Shown piece after piece: positions 34,501 to 36,654 of a DNA stretch of 64,000 nt. The position numbers and the translations under genes are program-made. Within the stretch, counting starts at the first letter, position 1. Every line of letters starts with the position of its first letter. This stretch comes from CAYJAZ01 sp964371865 (GTDB lineage: Bacteria; Desulfobacterota; Desulfovibrionia; Desulfovibrionales; Desulfovibrionaceae), in assembly GCA_964371865.1 (NCBI GenBank), contig CAYJOR010000001.1:111454-175453 (forward strand), read 5' to 3'. The notes under the pieces are model-generated. The model was not told the DNA's origin, did not search any database, and worked only from the letters and a program-made list of their open reading frames with translations.

Positions 34501-35569
34501 GAGCAAATTTCAAGCTTGCGAGAGTACCACTTGCATTTTCAATAGTTTCTACATCTATACCTAAGTAATCTTTAAATATATCTGTGAGTTTTGCATTTTC
34601 AAAAACTTCATCAAGCATGCCAATATAAGCATTATCTGTAAGTTCGCCTAAAGATGGAAGTTGTAAACTTGTACCGGATTCAACTTCTGCTGTTATGTCA
34701 ATATTTTTAGCGTAAATATCTGCATCTTTAATAAGTATATTTGCTTCAGCAAGTGTAAGTCTTACAGGTAATAAAGCAAAAAGAGGATTAGTGTTTTCTT
34801 GAATGGTAGATTCTGCTGTAAAATCACCTTTAATATCAATCTCTTTAGTTGCGCTATTTCCATCGCCTATGATTGTGATATTATCCGCAGTAAACTCAAC
34901 ATCGTCAGCTCCTTTAATGCTAGAACCAGCTTCCATTTTAATTTCATCATAAGCAGAAATTTTAATGCTACCGCTATCGCTTGTAACGATATCGGATTTG
35001 AAAGTAACCTCGTCCATTGCATAAATAGTTACATTCGCGCCGCCAAGATCAATATCTTGATTGAAATTTACAGAATCTGCACGGATAATAATATTTTCAA
35101 TACCATCAAAATTTACATCGTTGAGGTTTACATCGCCGGCAGCCATGATAAATATTGTTGAACCATCACTGTTTTTTATGTCAGTAAAGTTACCTGATAC
35201 ATTTACATCTCCAGCTAAGGAAAGCCAGAGACCTAAATTTGTATAACTGTCGATATCAGTACCGGTAATATCGCCATCAACATCTATAATGTCGCCATCA
35301 GGGAAAATATTTTTGATATTAAAGGCATTTACTGTAGATAAATCAAATTCACCCTCTCCGGTGGAGACTGTCATAGGCACGGAAACTCGAACCTGTGAAC
35401 TTTCGTCTTCGTCAAACTGCGTCGCCGATAATAGCTGACGCGGTTCTAGCTGCTCGAAATAGGAAGGAATTCTGTTTTTCTTTGTTTGTGGAGTATAATA
35501 ACAAGTATTAATACCTGAATCCGATACTATTTCTACTGCTTGATTATAAATCTTACGAAGTATTGACAT
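10574..35569 (-). CDS. Giant LEPR-XLL surface/adhesin-like protein, 8331 residues
   Basis: One uninterrupted frame of 24,996 bases. The N-terminus has no Sec signal; residues 38-49 read FEQLEPRQLLSA, the LEPR-XLL domain found near the start of very large presumed cell-surface proteins. In order: a beta-rich region (about 50-740); at least ten F-x-x-G-D-x-V-x-Y...G-L repeats (about 750-2120); a long run of Gly/Ala-rich beta repeats with cores such as AAGGTGAGAGGVSLNL (about 2200-5500); a charged helical insert with a tandem repeat (about 5745-6380); more beta-solenoid-like sequence (to about 8190); and an acidic Ser/Asp/Glu/Lys tail of about 120 residues. Two EF-hand-like loops are visible (about 1995 and 7113). 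The AGGAGG site before the ATG is strong. It is probably an adhesin, matrix or surface-layer protein exported by the adjacent machinery. The family call is firm; its function is inference. Confidence 0.85.
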   Translation of the reverse strand: MSILRKIYNQAVEIVSDSGINTCYYTPQTKKNRIPSYFEQLEPRQLLSATQFDEDESSQVRVSVPMTVSTGEGEFDLSTVNAFNIKNIFPDGDIIDVDGDITGTDIDSYTNLGLWLSLAGDVNVSGNFTDIKNSDGSTIFIMAAGDVNLNDVNFDGIENIIIRADSVNFNQDIDLGGANVTIYAMDEVTFKSDIVTSDSGSIKISAYDEIKMEAGSSIKGADDVEFTADNITIIGDGNSATKEIDIKGDFTAESTIQENTNPLFALLPVRLTLAEANILIKDADIYAKNIDITAEVESGTSLQLPSLGELTDNAYIGMLDEVFENAKLTDIFKDYLGIDVETIENASGTLASLKFAPPALGAINSLVGKVTDPISYFMSELFSQITVDLPVLVTFSSAEANITVSGASSLNASNGDVNVTASAKAGNEQEKATGSFGFILGINQANAVVSIGESDSDDVLISATKDVNIGTTSTNENRMTLKSLYTATTSNKKGTSGSTSSSSTKTNKAKKSVYATAVAIGVNESNASTILGQNVVVNAGNNISVTSTNETILSTVANANSSGAGNLAIALALNFGAAESNVVMKADLNAIADITVESDSVSKVTLVSETNQPAKKDKEASQEQKEGAEEATLVSKQSESITKIINRLIPIGFLGDALGKQGIGLGSASAFTFFDTSAVTEIGATAKIISSMGAVHLDATSNTTPMIEVSANSTYTQTKQPTPAAPSATTATTPPSTPTTPAPIEKVQVSKVLNVGNITTQKAHGFKTGDMIKYTCTDSAHAIPGLVSGKTYKVTVLSDTEFTIQNAEDTHVLHFKDKNALSGSNLSDDWTKTTHFFENTTPDTNGIVSQTADSVTLLGSNLASSLIDCRSKVFNVGDVVTYTSTAAAGGLVNNKNYKVLSVTSIGFTLADETTGKKITISAPSANSEHTFKRVDQPAAQNQAKNADITAGKVNIASTFAVGDTVTYTSSNTADSLVGLTSGQQYTIASKTADSFTLKNANGATINVTAKSADTATTHTFEKSTVVGGAKVVIPGSSVTSNNSLTSTSPVPFKVGDKVSYSVENGSTALAGLSVGTTYTVASVNGNTFTLKDASGNRVNWTLPSGAGDTTNHVFSLSTTPVAITKGVAVAIGVSHLTNEALVKVAEGAIIEYATRVDITSDANYRLPETVRAARPYMEIAEAAGSLLTSIPISFIEDIAEQVQGLLDSADDLYFDAQDVVGGALFNLDSVGGAEGYLLPNSYIYAASGGAAQSSTAGTVAYIGQENISNVIVGSNVSIIRTGGIKNANVDETNNTITVDSTYKERNSYVTYEVGENAAALVGLTSGQTYFAKVDASGKMSLYANATSKDKIDIGTSSSTNGTHYFLFQSVEESKLDVTLDGNSWTADEREILTFTDTHGLVTGDIVAVSDNLGLDTNSLYMVSVLNDLQISLQKITNGNLSSSYEKFSIDTSVEQDYFILKATDEQKKAANIKFRFTTAEYNASNTAQYNPFEGFVSGDTITYTSSDPSNTLGGLVNGREYQLQILGNSSFILTDTSGKEIALSLGKGLNSSHTFTKYDSTGAVVADTTFKGSDFTAENVNVSSGTINGGTITLLSDAITSPKPIAFGLEDGDVITYTCSNSNVISGLVSGSKYEVTTLPDGSFALQLFDEASGESVGDYIMVGVGISGNATHTFALTDPSSQAPLVIEQENQLNDPNAFFIGDHDFQTGDSVTLSGLARDSRGAVYLNADGTPQYTSVATFTVIRLSNQAVKLIDSDGNAYEVPSGVSSNGLDDFKLTLNTSGSVLEQNESLQLLVVGNTFEVGDSVKYQVEGSPASGLVDDSTYYVKSITTLEDGSEVITLSVSENGSALNVILDSDSVHMLTLVNAKTEFEAEKSGSNITINGSTTGMYNGAELVFTGNAKLSDGTSIIDGTSLFVELELDANGNIINMRFADSYDNFIAFEFLDIASMEGTLSLVPTSHTFNLDTVGLSHYIITTDDEHNLVDGSLVTYSFDYDGNGTIEDDEISFYTVKTYGDYAFTLTDPFTETLWAREYVIGSANEITLDRSIEAVAFDNSFLMDPASYLTVANHGLKDGQAVIHSGDGDDVTYYVIVRDANTFYLAESLDDVRTRNAITEDLPKTGKLANEAISNGIFIEATSSDKTINLAGKMGTGKGARVNALVPTSKQTNNNSGSNQSIIGSAMNTIKTYANRIPTTSAGIKNLLFPAHKPSSQDGVGVTLQALYSDHDTRAIVGSRDSISNSSTLIMGESFSLVSKSDNGMLSLLQAGASGSLSSMSGSIGVLYMDNTTKSELNIGSGRVAIGDGLGYDGKNSLYISAKDETVYTQLSLTFNTGSTAMGGTVFVQVAERDTSADIYGADVNGGRISVLGFAEMNALNTGRGVSVVVGGSIASPPQKETNKPGTGTATTTPGSGALNATSSAQSVSSALSSVSTLMPNQDKKTESSMTDEEKKTYAAMTAEEKAKYKADLDAMLARQQNINSATSKLESGASSVNNATNTLGGGTTSDGSTPTQQPTSTQGQTVNKAITGQIFVGYTSEDTRIAVQNLSKLVVAGFVARALNDTKQVTLAGALAITKSSTNSNGSRNESSSDSIAGAGAAVVTIMDRDTQAYIENVEEMIATGHRSAASIADGNINLSAKDEGFSLVLGAGLAASTSGSGYGGTIMANIRTSDAKTFVTNTDLTVEQGSLTLETIKDVLMITVAGGGGFGDAAGVGLSIGVNVLSGDTMSYIKNGDISVSGNVSVTATNGNDVAPEINKNVDDNDPGSTGIDTVSNGYNLITIGASAGVALGGDSLAGAIVLNIVDGDTTAYIEGKAETERAQIEVGGDLSVIATDKFGILSIGGSLGLSGKAKNDPNNTNTTGQKSTSVGGVVSVNVLTSKSNSYVKYVDINAGKSSSDTDIVIAGLSRQDIIAIAGAASIANGDAYALTIGVNVISTGTNSSLDYASVNANSLRVNAGNEASIISLAGGISLSTGNNAAAAISANVIAGSVIPPIGADSEPDGYDDFLTQNEGNETLDVTASVSNSIITLYGKNTQTCMQVLAETSSAIIAIAAGISVSTGTEASASTKTNFAGSATVNVIARDVTANVSNSDITTSNGKINIVARDYTIDGSDKKGSSIVAIAGQVGVSKGSQAGGAIGINIISNDVAAELEDTPINQSGSAGGLTVDAESIGEIIGVTASVAVAIGENASAKSLAVSANVINKNVQAVINNTNPLAIAARGPIRVSAKDLSYILGISASIAASAGSTSAIAGTIAVNVINSKQLAQIYNANITTQGDIDVLADGGNAIHTVNLGAAAKSLTANPNIILNDTYVNIFDSSLYTSSGSINVLAEQSAKGSDSTLAWIKSASKDADGNDNKDVNSALSTSGIDFNSNIISVNFNLGLVIGSSAALGGLVAVNAVDTSVEIAVENATFDASDNINIAATNSVVIRSIALGAAISVGSGVALSLNIASNTITGSGALVDIKNSSLKAGTDLTVEANNLADIFALAVNVAVSTGGTGGGLFLGVNVVTTGSVVNIYKETGKSASLYAGRNIDISANDITKIWAITVAAAVGSNAVGLANNTSVISSRVSATVTNLDSITSGGDLSISALGSSQIVNIALGVSVATSGLAAQATLSENIIIREVLAELSGTSMVTVGGDLAVVAKEAQPSTLVGDWRTASYMQGAGVNDVETSQFNNDDTKEQGVSVSNEDTGSGNFNPNDALFNPESGIFSLVIAVGVSASSTSVSGALNFNWLQRSTHAIVDNNTIRFTGGGNAKVEAISSAAAFGGVLSVSASGGGAAVGASIAINVLDNETRAIINKSTLQGWNGSRVDNSKLKNVTVSSKNESGAVALVVAVAASGGSAGVGAALSLNLGMSKADKLDLSSMSDEDQQDKARELSHGFSKDLEEDGTSEYTSNDEYGESANASSDSGYVAPELGGELAESGLDNSIINSSGALVVEALQNSALMSVDLAVGASSNVGVSGAIAVNLLTVNSAAHIGKSTITSGSGKVSAITSGMAWSFMIAVGAGGSVGAAGIFSLARVAGNAQAYITDGSFTTTAGNLVVSAVGNTNMLTVGIVVGAGGTAGAAGAVVLSFAGNNVTADITNTDLSVAGALKATALNTTQVITISVGVAAGGTGAGAGGVSLNLSAWGDAAAYDPSSGKENKTTSQELEAQSKGKNSAFTTRAKVISSSINTGSVEIKADNKSEFVNALVLIAASGTGAGAGGLVMNKLDSNSEAALVVSTGGTFNSRGSVLVDAKNTTKMWATIGIVAASGAGAGAGTLALNIGKVGSNAYINGGVGSSFDSGKVDVKSYSKADVYALSLAIAAAGAGAGVGSFAINALENSTTSDISTIKADGSPITDAERMIMDSGDVSVTTENASSIVAGTIGIAGAGAGAGGLSLSINVASSAGSTLSDIANTHNESENKTNALGGVDDGKTYGAIDSGSNLRLVEFDEDGESYSSKTLSTKNVTNTTHYLELTDEDGKSTLYSFILSDVNANGTIKKSKLKNVETGSYDFPRATLSDEINVTYRSNKYGASTYVSEDISEVKASSASVNSVDMTATGLNVEAKSSIQSVTVGSGVAGAGGGSGYGSIGISVTNNHTLAVVQNSKLTLGTGDLNIAVSNNNNSYTIAVAMAFAGGGAGGAGVGISVDKGSSIAQLHNSEVTSAKDVDVTSELTMNNFSLVFVAAGAAGAVAGSVATTVMQGDIKADITNSEVTSSNSVSTKATLAKVTTPTDLTSLNKDNNAEMGGALTRAQGKLTESQTDANKQKEESRANEDISSSDRKSTDYSNSLSANGILSIAASLAVGGVAGAGAMAVNIFKTDVESNISDSKITTKTVNFTANNVSAIQSYVVAAAAGGVGLSGAVVVNNLVGNTSAIVDNTDLNLGTGNSNISATQDLRITALVGTLAGGSAAGGFGLAVNTISGDVEARLSDGDVTGNDSSKLSVIGTRKSTISTYAIGVSLGLLGAFSGGVAVNNINGKVSALLSEANFNTLNSVSVKAIESTTSSTLGVQAAAGTGLSLAMGIAVTTVDGTVLAHSDNVTFNKIGTVNIEADSTNELTIKGIGAAVGALGIGIITSVINLENDVVAKATSNELTEVTNYNITSDADWNVYSLALAGAGGILAGAGAYAGVNVEGSVEAYATDLVINENVKNVKINASATPEIKAYAITPSISLLGSIGIALAEVNFKPVSGKSTVAAYIDGISSQSDGLDLKVNALLNDRNDDNRLVDIEANSFALGAGYLFGVAGCSSNITNTAKVTAFVANVENDSKFKNLNVVADTFMTIRTYATGMGVGGYAGIGVADSNIVNNSDTNAFVSAKAPSDASKHTTLDISGTLDVAARSDIGIDQEAIAGAGAIGLAVSATGAKITNNSDVEASIGNDLRGNSAGKIDVNANHIALTSQNEVTAKSKIKMFAAALIGGAGGNGDVVFNATSKAIVANDARLTATGIDILSYNDINRIAADSNTLTVGAIAVTAGTTKTTVNATSEIIIGKNAIITGTGDGVDKTAKDRVLLQSFNATDIKESFTFDAGGAIAIPAISGKITGDLVSKIVIDENAKIQTTSAKGADILINSTSYEGFDLEIGVNLYGLASAGSLSGVIDVDSENTIEIAEGAEVYSTNHAALSTGQMGHAFVTDEQEKFLLGDGSYYLAANIYDKTAVPISFITRGSGTYVERLSKTIIDGSVRARGDVDVYSEVGNFAYKSSAYAYNWASKLFDVIDSSKHQVDFYNEMELNGSIESGVDNVIDIDLQYLTEDRWKQALAGTITVSQAEIDRIQAALDEFEEAYGGDYFKYIANPDAFVAEKIEEARVAARKLNDAQWTAYLKDVTTSIYNDYGINYTERQVVATLLGDNITSLLTSTLTEDQVNDLLDSISLYELVDMYERNDASGSLNSIWNQFVDLYKADSKNVFDANTTTLLEELRSKNYDIDNFFSYQHLGEYELKEKLYLDIDDGGYGLSSSTMKNLDSWSDWEYYGLSDRELSVLRNVGYDYTDLFVVSSFTDEEKADYYTRQNLIKLAESYNTGDIQGQDWFDFYNFLYDIKQVDANVEELIDALKDKNYNINAFTKLTDEQVAGYELREKLLRSTAQGGYGLTVAAIEDFTELADWEALSVTFSAEDLATLQTHGYDFATLYKDKDGIESNETRLALIELSEVTYGRDTLDSNGWKQFENYLYNVETIQFKAYNSIKEAQRYGYKELSFEQKMYLEPMIDEISKDYRNFDSNFWVFLLGNNGQGKSYIERVLATSNTTEILQAYVMGSADGLISKIPTFYNEIYNEYVELFALESWYEVVTELGVEALERISKELGFIAIGASPELVTIENNGTGKTNTSVIAYQRLSNMYATYSSKGSSQLANEIKAEMNKLENILIEQGYGLKKGSSFALYPNGLNNMITVKDAYLKSGDINLWGMTISGNGTLHAHGEASFAIDSKLSNGDEKSTLYVENISIVAANGGNVNLLDDAEITSSTIKNIGEEELREITITQSATTGLYVKDISNVTGKVTISSNGDLSILGTGVVAGSLTATALGTLTIGLEEGSILNIGGEPISVTGNQIDGYKEYDNVSGNTGIFALGNINIKASYINVNGIIQSGLETLDITIPSGVANGEIGYLYFYRGRPGYGEVRTSGSHDGLKIYEVINGEIVLNPLVMSGGDINLNGYVMNTNHGAGRISVFSGTDITITNNSSKNLILNEINTTKREVSIFINGDKKTGTSYTNNGGHVYNYMAGDETGEDHHQTYTTTYVWGADWLGKDDGAKFRTDKTVTTNSEPISPQGGTTYGFMTTSNEVWFWHKESETSASEKIESVENNIYDGVWKVDKDGKLYYEGNLDSNGNPLQLVSGEVFTYTNLLDRTITDLKPTSYSYWKFIVKYEKVTKGRVISEKLQNIRWYELDTNKAIELDSDSNNIGTSDVVINSVGNVILDGGITTYNANDSSIGNVTISANNVYDRNVSWINATTLNIDISRNTTGSAYVGRLDSTIKVIDNDKTGTITINKNGNADIDILIQGQSDSQDPNNKATVNFKGETIHVAVNNTILRGSISGSNVILESNSNIGVSTADRLNLSNGQNKLILTATVTGGTGDMYLAYNSGTDADLALVTLTAPGLIDITTQGSIIDYNDNHKLDEADFSRMKSLWDDMGIIQEDDAAAYQAQIDELVEIRTGQLTNVYHSYFELTQSVKDAGGVDAYLTKIANDEKYGFKTDTNTFEEAYAEAKVWLESALMNWAKELNEFNPSLGISETYNAAMLSKYNKNYKVTPANLTASQKEYVTGLVTSKLWTLEDLVSRVTETLVTGTTTTFVVEQANIIAKDVNLVAKNVGTYNKDKEFVIHNYEKKLNNEKIPNSDSSINGVTVETKYYILSPLEQEMLDYAQANGITLDISTADDTVTILLENYTILDYVAKEAGDKDFTELDKYYLLSSEASDRIPSGNNMQIRMTDDLNIFQTSSQGTINITASDYILLGSGLKDINAGRDENLRFGTVKITNANGEVRIKADDNIYFDDKGEGIISNDGYMILEASNGDIGTEDTYFKVGDHGLLRLRAYDDIYVYSATDIMLDAISKSPLTIDAIAKIKSDKNITITHEELIDLGQNTELNAKGNITLDSIVINSGVGSNLIAGNNILVDGTLVNFEGTSINTTTGTVDFSTGADGNIYLIDTTINSANSLNFTGVIINVETSLLTSKNNLKFSSGSADSFFVIKDSNFTSTNGSIILSQTGARANTTFSKELTNAVMTSKNGTFSVESSNINIFDQLIDAKNISVNGLSSGSIVKIQSSELLTSADIYVQGTDIDLIGGNVTAKGDVNFKGLLISMTQEDPTTRSVSTFASTKEKPSTVTGKNVTVSASGTDNAIELKYDVDADDIATLESDLLNIFSDIYAREMSATGKEVTLYSSATATIAELAKLVAEDLLNANGTINTLVLDMGATNVKLGGNSDITFVNYTINLNKNTTNNVISIDDDAKFTQTGKTRSGKGNSTSPVVQLNGNENRYDILELSSSMIDAEWNLNAQRSLMKREGLYLDFVSIDNINAGNADDTVNINKGAKIDLFSLNQGENDVYNTSHQEANWRINTSENINFKGDGTEIGTILNATSIYGSEVGDTLELKNDISNTFVVIKLTHGENNTFEFDDIYNTIHDVVGGVYELRGGMNELTFLRAGATLYHFPGGYFNKINLAPGVYIVDLREHNRPLTVIPGMSDDESILTTSNSLYSSLLGLTPQEILQSSLIGRDGTFMANYFTQNGELMGMNDVLFPQDTSSSNGEQVIEEDKEDQDKETTTTDTQDTSTQGSDDSVDTSEKVEGAADSSSSNSEEDDEDKDGKDKKENKENSNDETNQEA
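16430..18330 (-). other. Charged helical insert inside the giant protein, with a tandem repeat of about 133 residues
   Basis: Residues about 5745-6380 switch from Gly/Ala/Ser/Thr-rich beta sequence to Glu/Lys/Tyr/Leu-rich, helix-forming sequence. Two tandem copies stand out, beginning DANTTTLLEELRSKNYDI (near 17839) and DANVEELIDALKDKNYNI (near 17440). Both contain YELxEKL, GGYGL and G-Y-D-[YF]-[TA]-[DT]-L motifs. The origin and function of this module are not recognised. Confidence 0.7.
19000..28900 (-). repeat. Gly/Ala-rich beta-repeat zone of the giant gene
   Basis: Dozens of imperfect repeats alternate a polar strand (N-A-x-I-x-N-S-x-I-T or similar) with a hydrophobic Gly/Ala block such as GAGGAGAGG or AVGASSNVGVSGAIAVN. 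The pattern implies a long regular beta-helix or fibre. The low stop-codon frequency of this composition produces many false open frames on the plus strand. Confidence 0.75.
29200..33310 (-). repeat. FxxGDxVxYxS repeats of the giant protein (residues about 750-2120)
   Basis: At least ten copies of a unit of 60-90 residues can be aligned: F-x-x-G-D-x-[VI]-x-Y-[ST], then G-L-x-x-G-x-x-Y-x-V, then F-x-L-x-[DN], then often H-x-F. Examples start FKTGDMIKY, FNVGDVVTY, FAVGDTVTY, FKVGDKVSY, FVSGDTITY, LEDGDVITY and FEVGDSVKY. One unit contains DYDGNGTIEDDE (about 29549-29586), a good EF-hand-like calcium loop. Confidence 0.75.
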
Positions 35570-35683
35570 AACTTCCTCCTAGAGGGTACTATATATTTAT
35601 CTAAAATTATTACTTATTTTGTTTATACCTAGACTATTTTCATTTATAAACCAATTTAGCATAAAAAAAACATTTCTTACAAG

Positions 35684-35700
35684 ATATACGACCATATACG
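35684..35700 (-). promoter_or_regulatory. 10-bp-phased direct repeat upstream of the giant gene
   Basis: ATATACG occurs at 35684-35690 and 35694-35700, exactly one helical turn apart and about 120 bases upstream of the giant gene. It could be a regulator site, for example for the LuxR protein encoded just before. The 394-base gap between 35570 and 35963 otherwise holds the terminator at 35814 and a short MITE. No convincing -35/-10 pair was found. Confidence 0.35.
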
Positions 35701-35813
35701 TCTAATCTAACATACTAAAAAAATTGAATTTTATAACAAATAAATTACTTTATTTTTTTTTATTAAATTATAAGCTATACACAACTATTTTTCAAAAACG
35801 TAAGCATATTTTT

Positions 35814-35880
35814 ATAAAAAAAAAACCTCTTTCTTATTCTGCCTTAAAATTATAACTTTTTGGGCTGGTAAGAAAGAGGC
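35814..35880 (-). terminator. Terminator between the secretion/regulator genes and the giant gene
   Basis: CCTCTTTCTTA (35826-35836) pairs with TAAGAAAGAGG (35869-35879). On the minus strand the stem is followed by an unbroken T run (35816-35825). It ends the upstream operon, so the giant gene needs its own promoter within the next 245 bases or depends on read-through or antitermination. Confidence 0.85.
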
Positions 35881-35903
35881 TTTTTAACAAAGATACTCTA
35901 GAC

Positions 35904-35954
35904 AGGATGTATTTCTAAATTCAGAGATTATGTGATGTTTAGAAACATACCCTA
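35904..35954 (+). repeat. Short MITE derivative (about 50 bp)
   Basis: The left end GGATGTATTTCTAAATT and right end TTTAGAAACATACCCTA match the termini of the 153-bp element, but most of the middle is missing. It lies just after the stop of the LuxR gene and before the terminator on the minus strand. Confidence 0.65.
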
Positions 35955-35963
35955 AAAAATAAC

Positions 35964-36569
35964 TTATCCAATACTTTGTTGCATAGACCATTTGAAAACG
36001 GCATCGCTTCTGTTTTTAGCATTGAGTTTTCTGTATACACGAGTAAGTGTTTTCCCTACTGTAATTATCTTAATTTCTAGCATTGCAGCTATTTCTCGGT
36101 TACTTTTTCCTTGAACAACAAGCTCTAGAACTTCTAGTTCACGAGGTGCAAGTGGAGAATCTGGACGAGCTTGCAAACCTAACTTCGCTTCTAAATCTTC
36201 AAGAAGTTTTGCTATGCGATTATCTTCCTCAGATTTTTCTCTTAAAAGATTAAGAAGTGGAAGCATTTCGTGACTGTGTTCTGTGATTGTTTGGAAAATA
36301 AGCTCAAGAGTTTTATTGTCGTCTTCTTTTGAAAAAGAGGAGTTTAAAAGGCTGTCTAAATATTTATTTGAAAAGATATCCCATTGACTTGAGTGATAAT
36401 CATCAGCTACGACAGTACAGAATTTTTCTTGCGTGGCATACTCGAACGAGCAAGGGCTTTTAGTAAACTCTGCAAGACCTGACTTATTTTCTTGCGGAGG
36501 ATAGTCACAAGTCCAAATACCAAAATTATCTTGGAGCCTTTCCTTTTTGTCTTTTGTTGAGTTTGTCAT
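35964..36569 (-). CDS. LuxR-type regulator of the giant-protein locus
   Basis: A 201-residue soluble protein. Residues about 135-195 form a LuxR/FixJ helix-turn-helix (LAPRELEVLELVVQGKSNREIAAMLEI, then RVYRKLNAKNRSDAV). The N-terminal 130 residues match no receiver or autoinducer-binding domain that I can recognise; they hold cysteines at about 20 and 40-50 and a helical stretch at about 80-125. A strong AAGGAGGAG site precedes the ATG. It is the last gene before the terminator in the secretion operon and sits directly upstream of the 25-kb gene, so control of that gene is the simplest reading (inference). Confidence 0.8.
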   Translation of the reverse strand: MTNSTKDKKERLQDNFGIWTCDYPPQENKSGLAEFTKSPCSFEYATQEKFCTVVADDYHSSQWDIFSNKYLDSLLNSSFSKEDDNKTLELIFQTITEHSHEMLPLLNLLREKSEEDNRIAKLLEDLEAKLGLQARPDSPLAPRELEVLELVVQGKSNREIAAMLEIKIITVGKTLTRVYRKLNAKNRSDAVFKWSMQQSIG

Positions 36570-36654
36570 TTGTATTCTCCTCCTTTTTTATAGAGATTAG
36601 AAGTGTTAATCGCGAACTAGGCGTTCTTCTAAGTTAGTAGATTTTTTCATTATC

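Noticed and set aside
10557..35246. Many plus-strand open frames of 60-190 codons inside the giant gene (for example 23280-23810 and 25017-25595)
   Set aside because: They lie opposite the repeat-rich frame, have repetitive low-complexity products, lack ribosome sites, and reflect the low stop frequency opposite Gly/Ala/Thr/Ser codons.
35570..35825. Sigma-54 promoter for the giant gene
   Set aside because: No GG-N10-GC pattern on the minus strand in this gap; the promoter type remains unknown.
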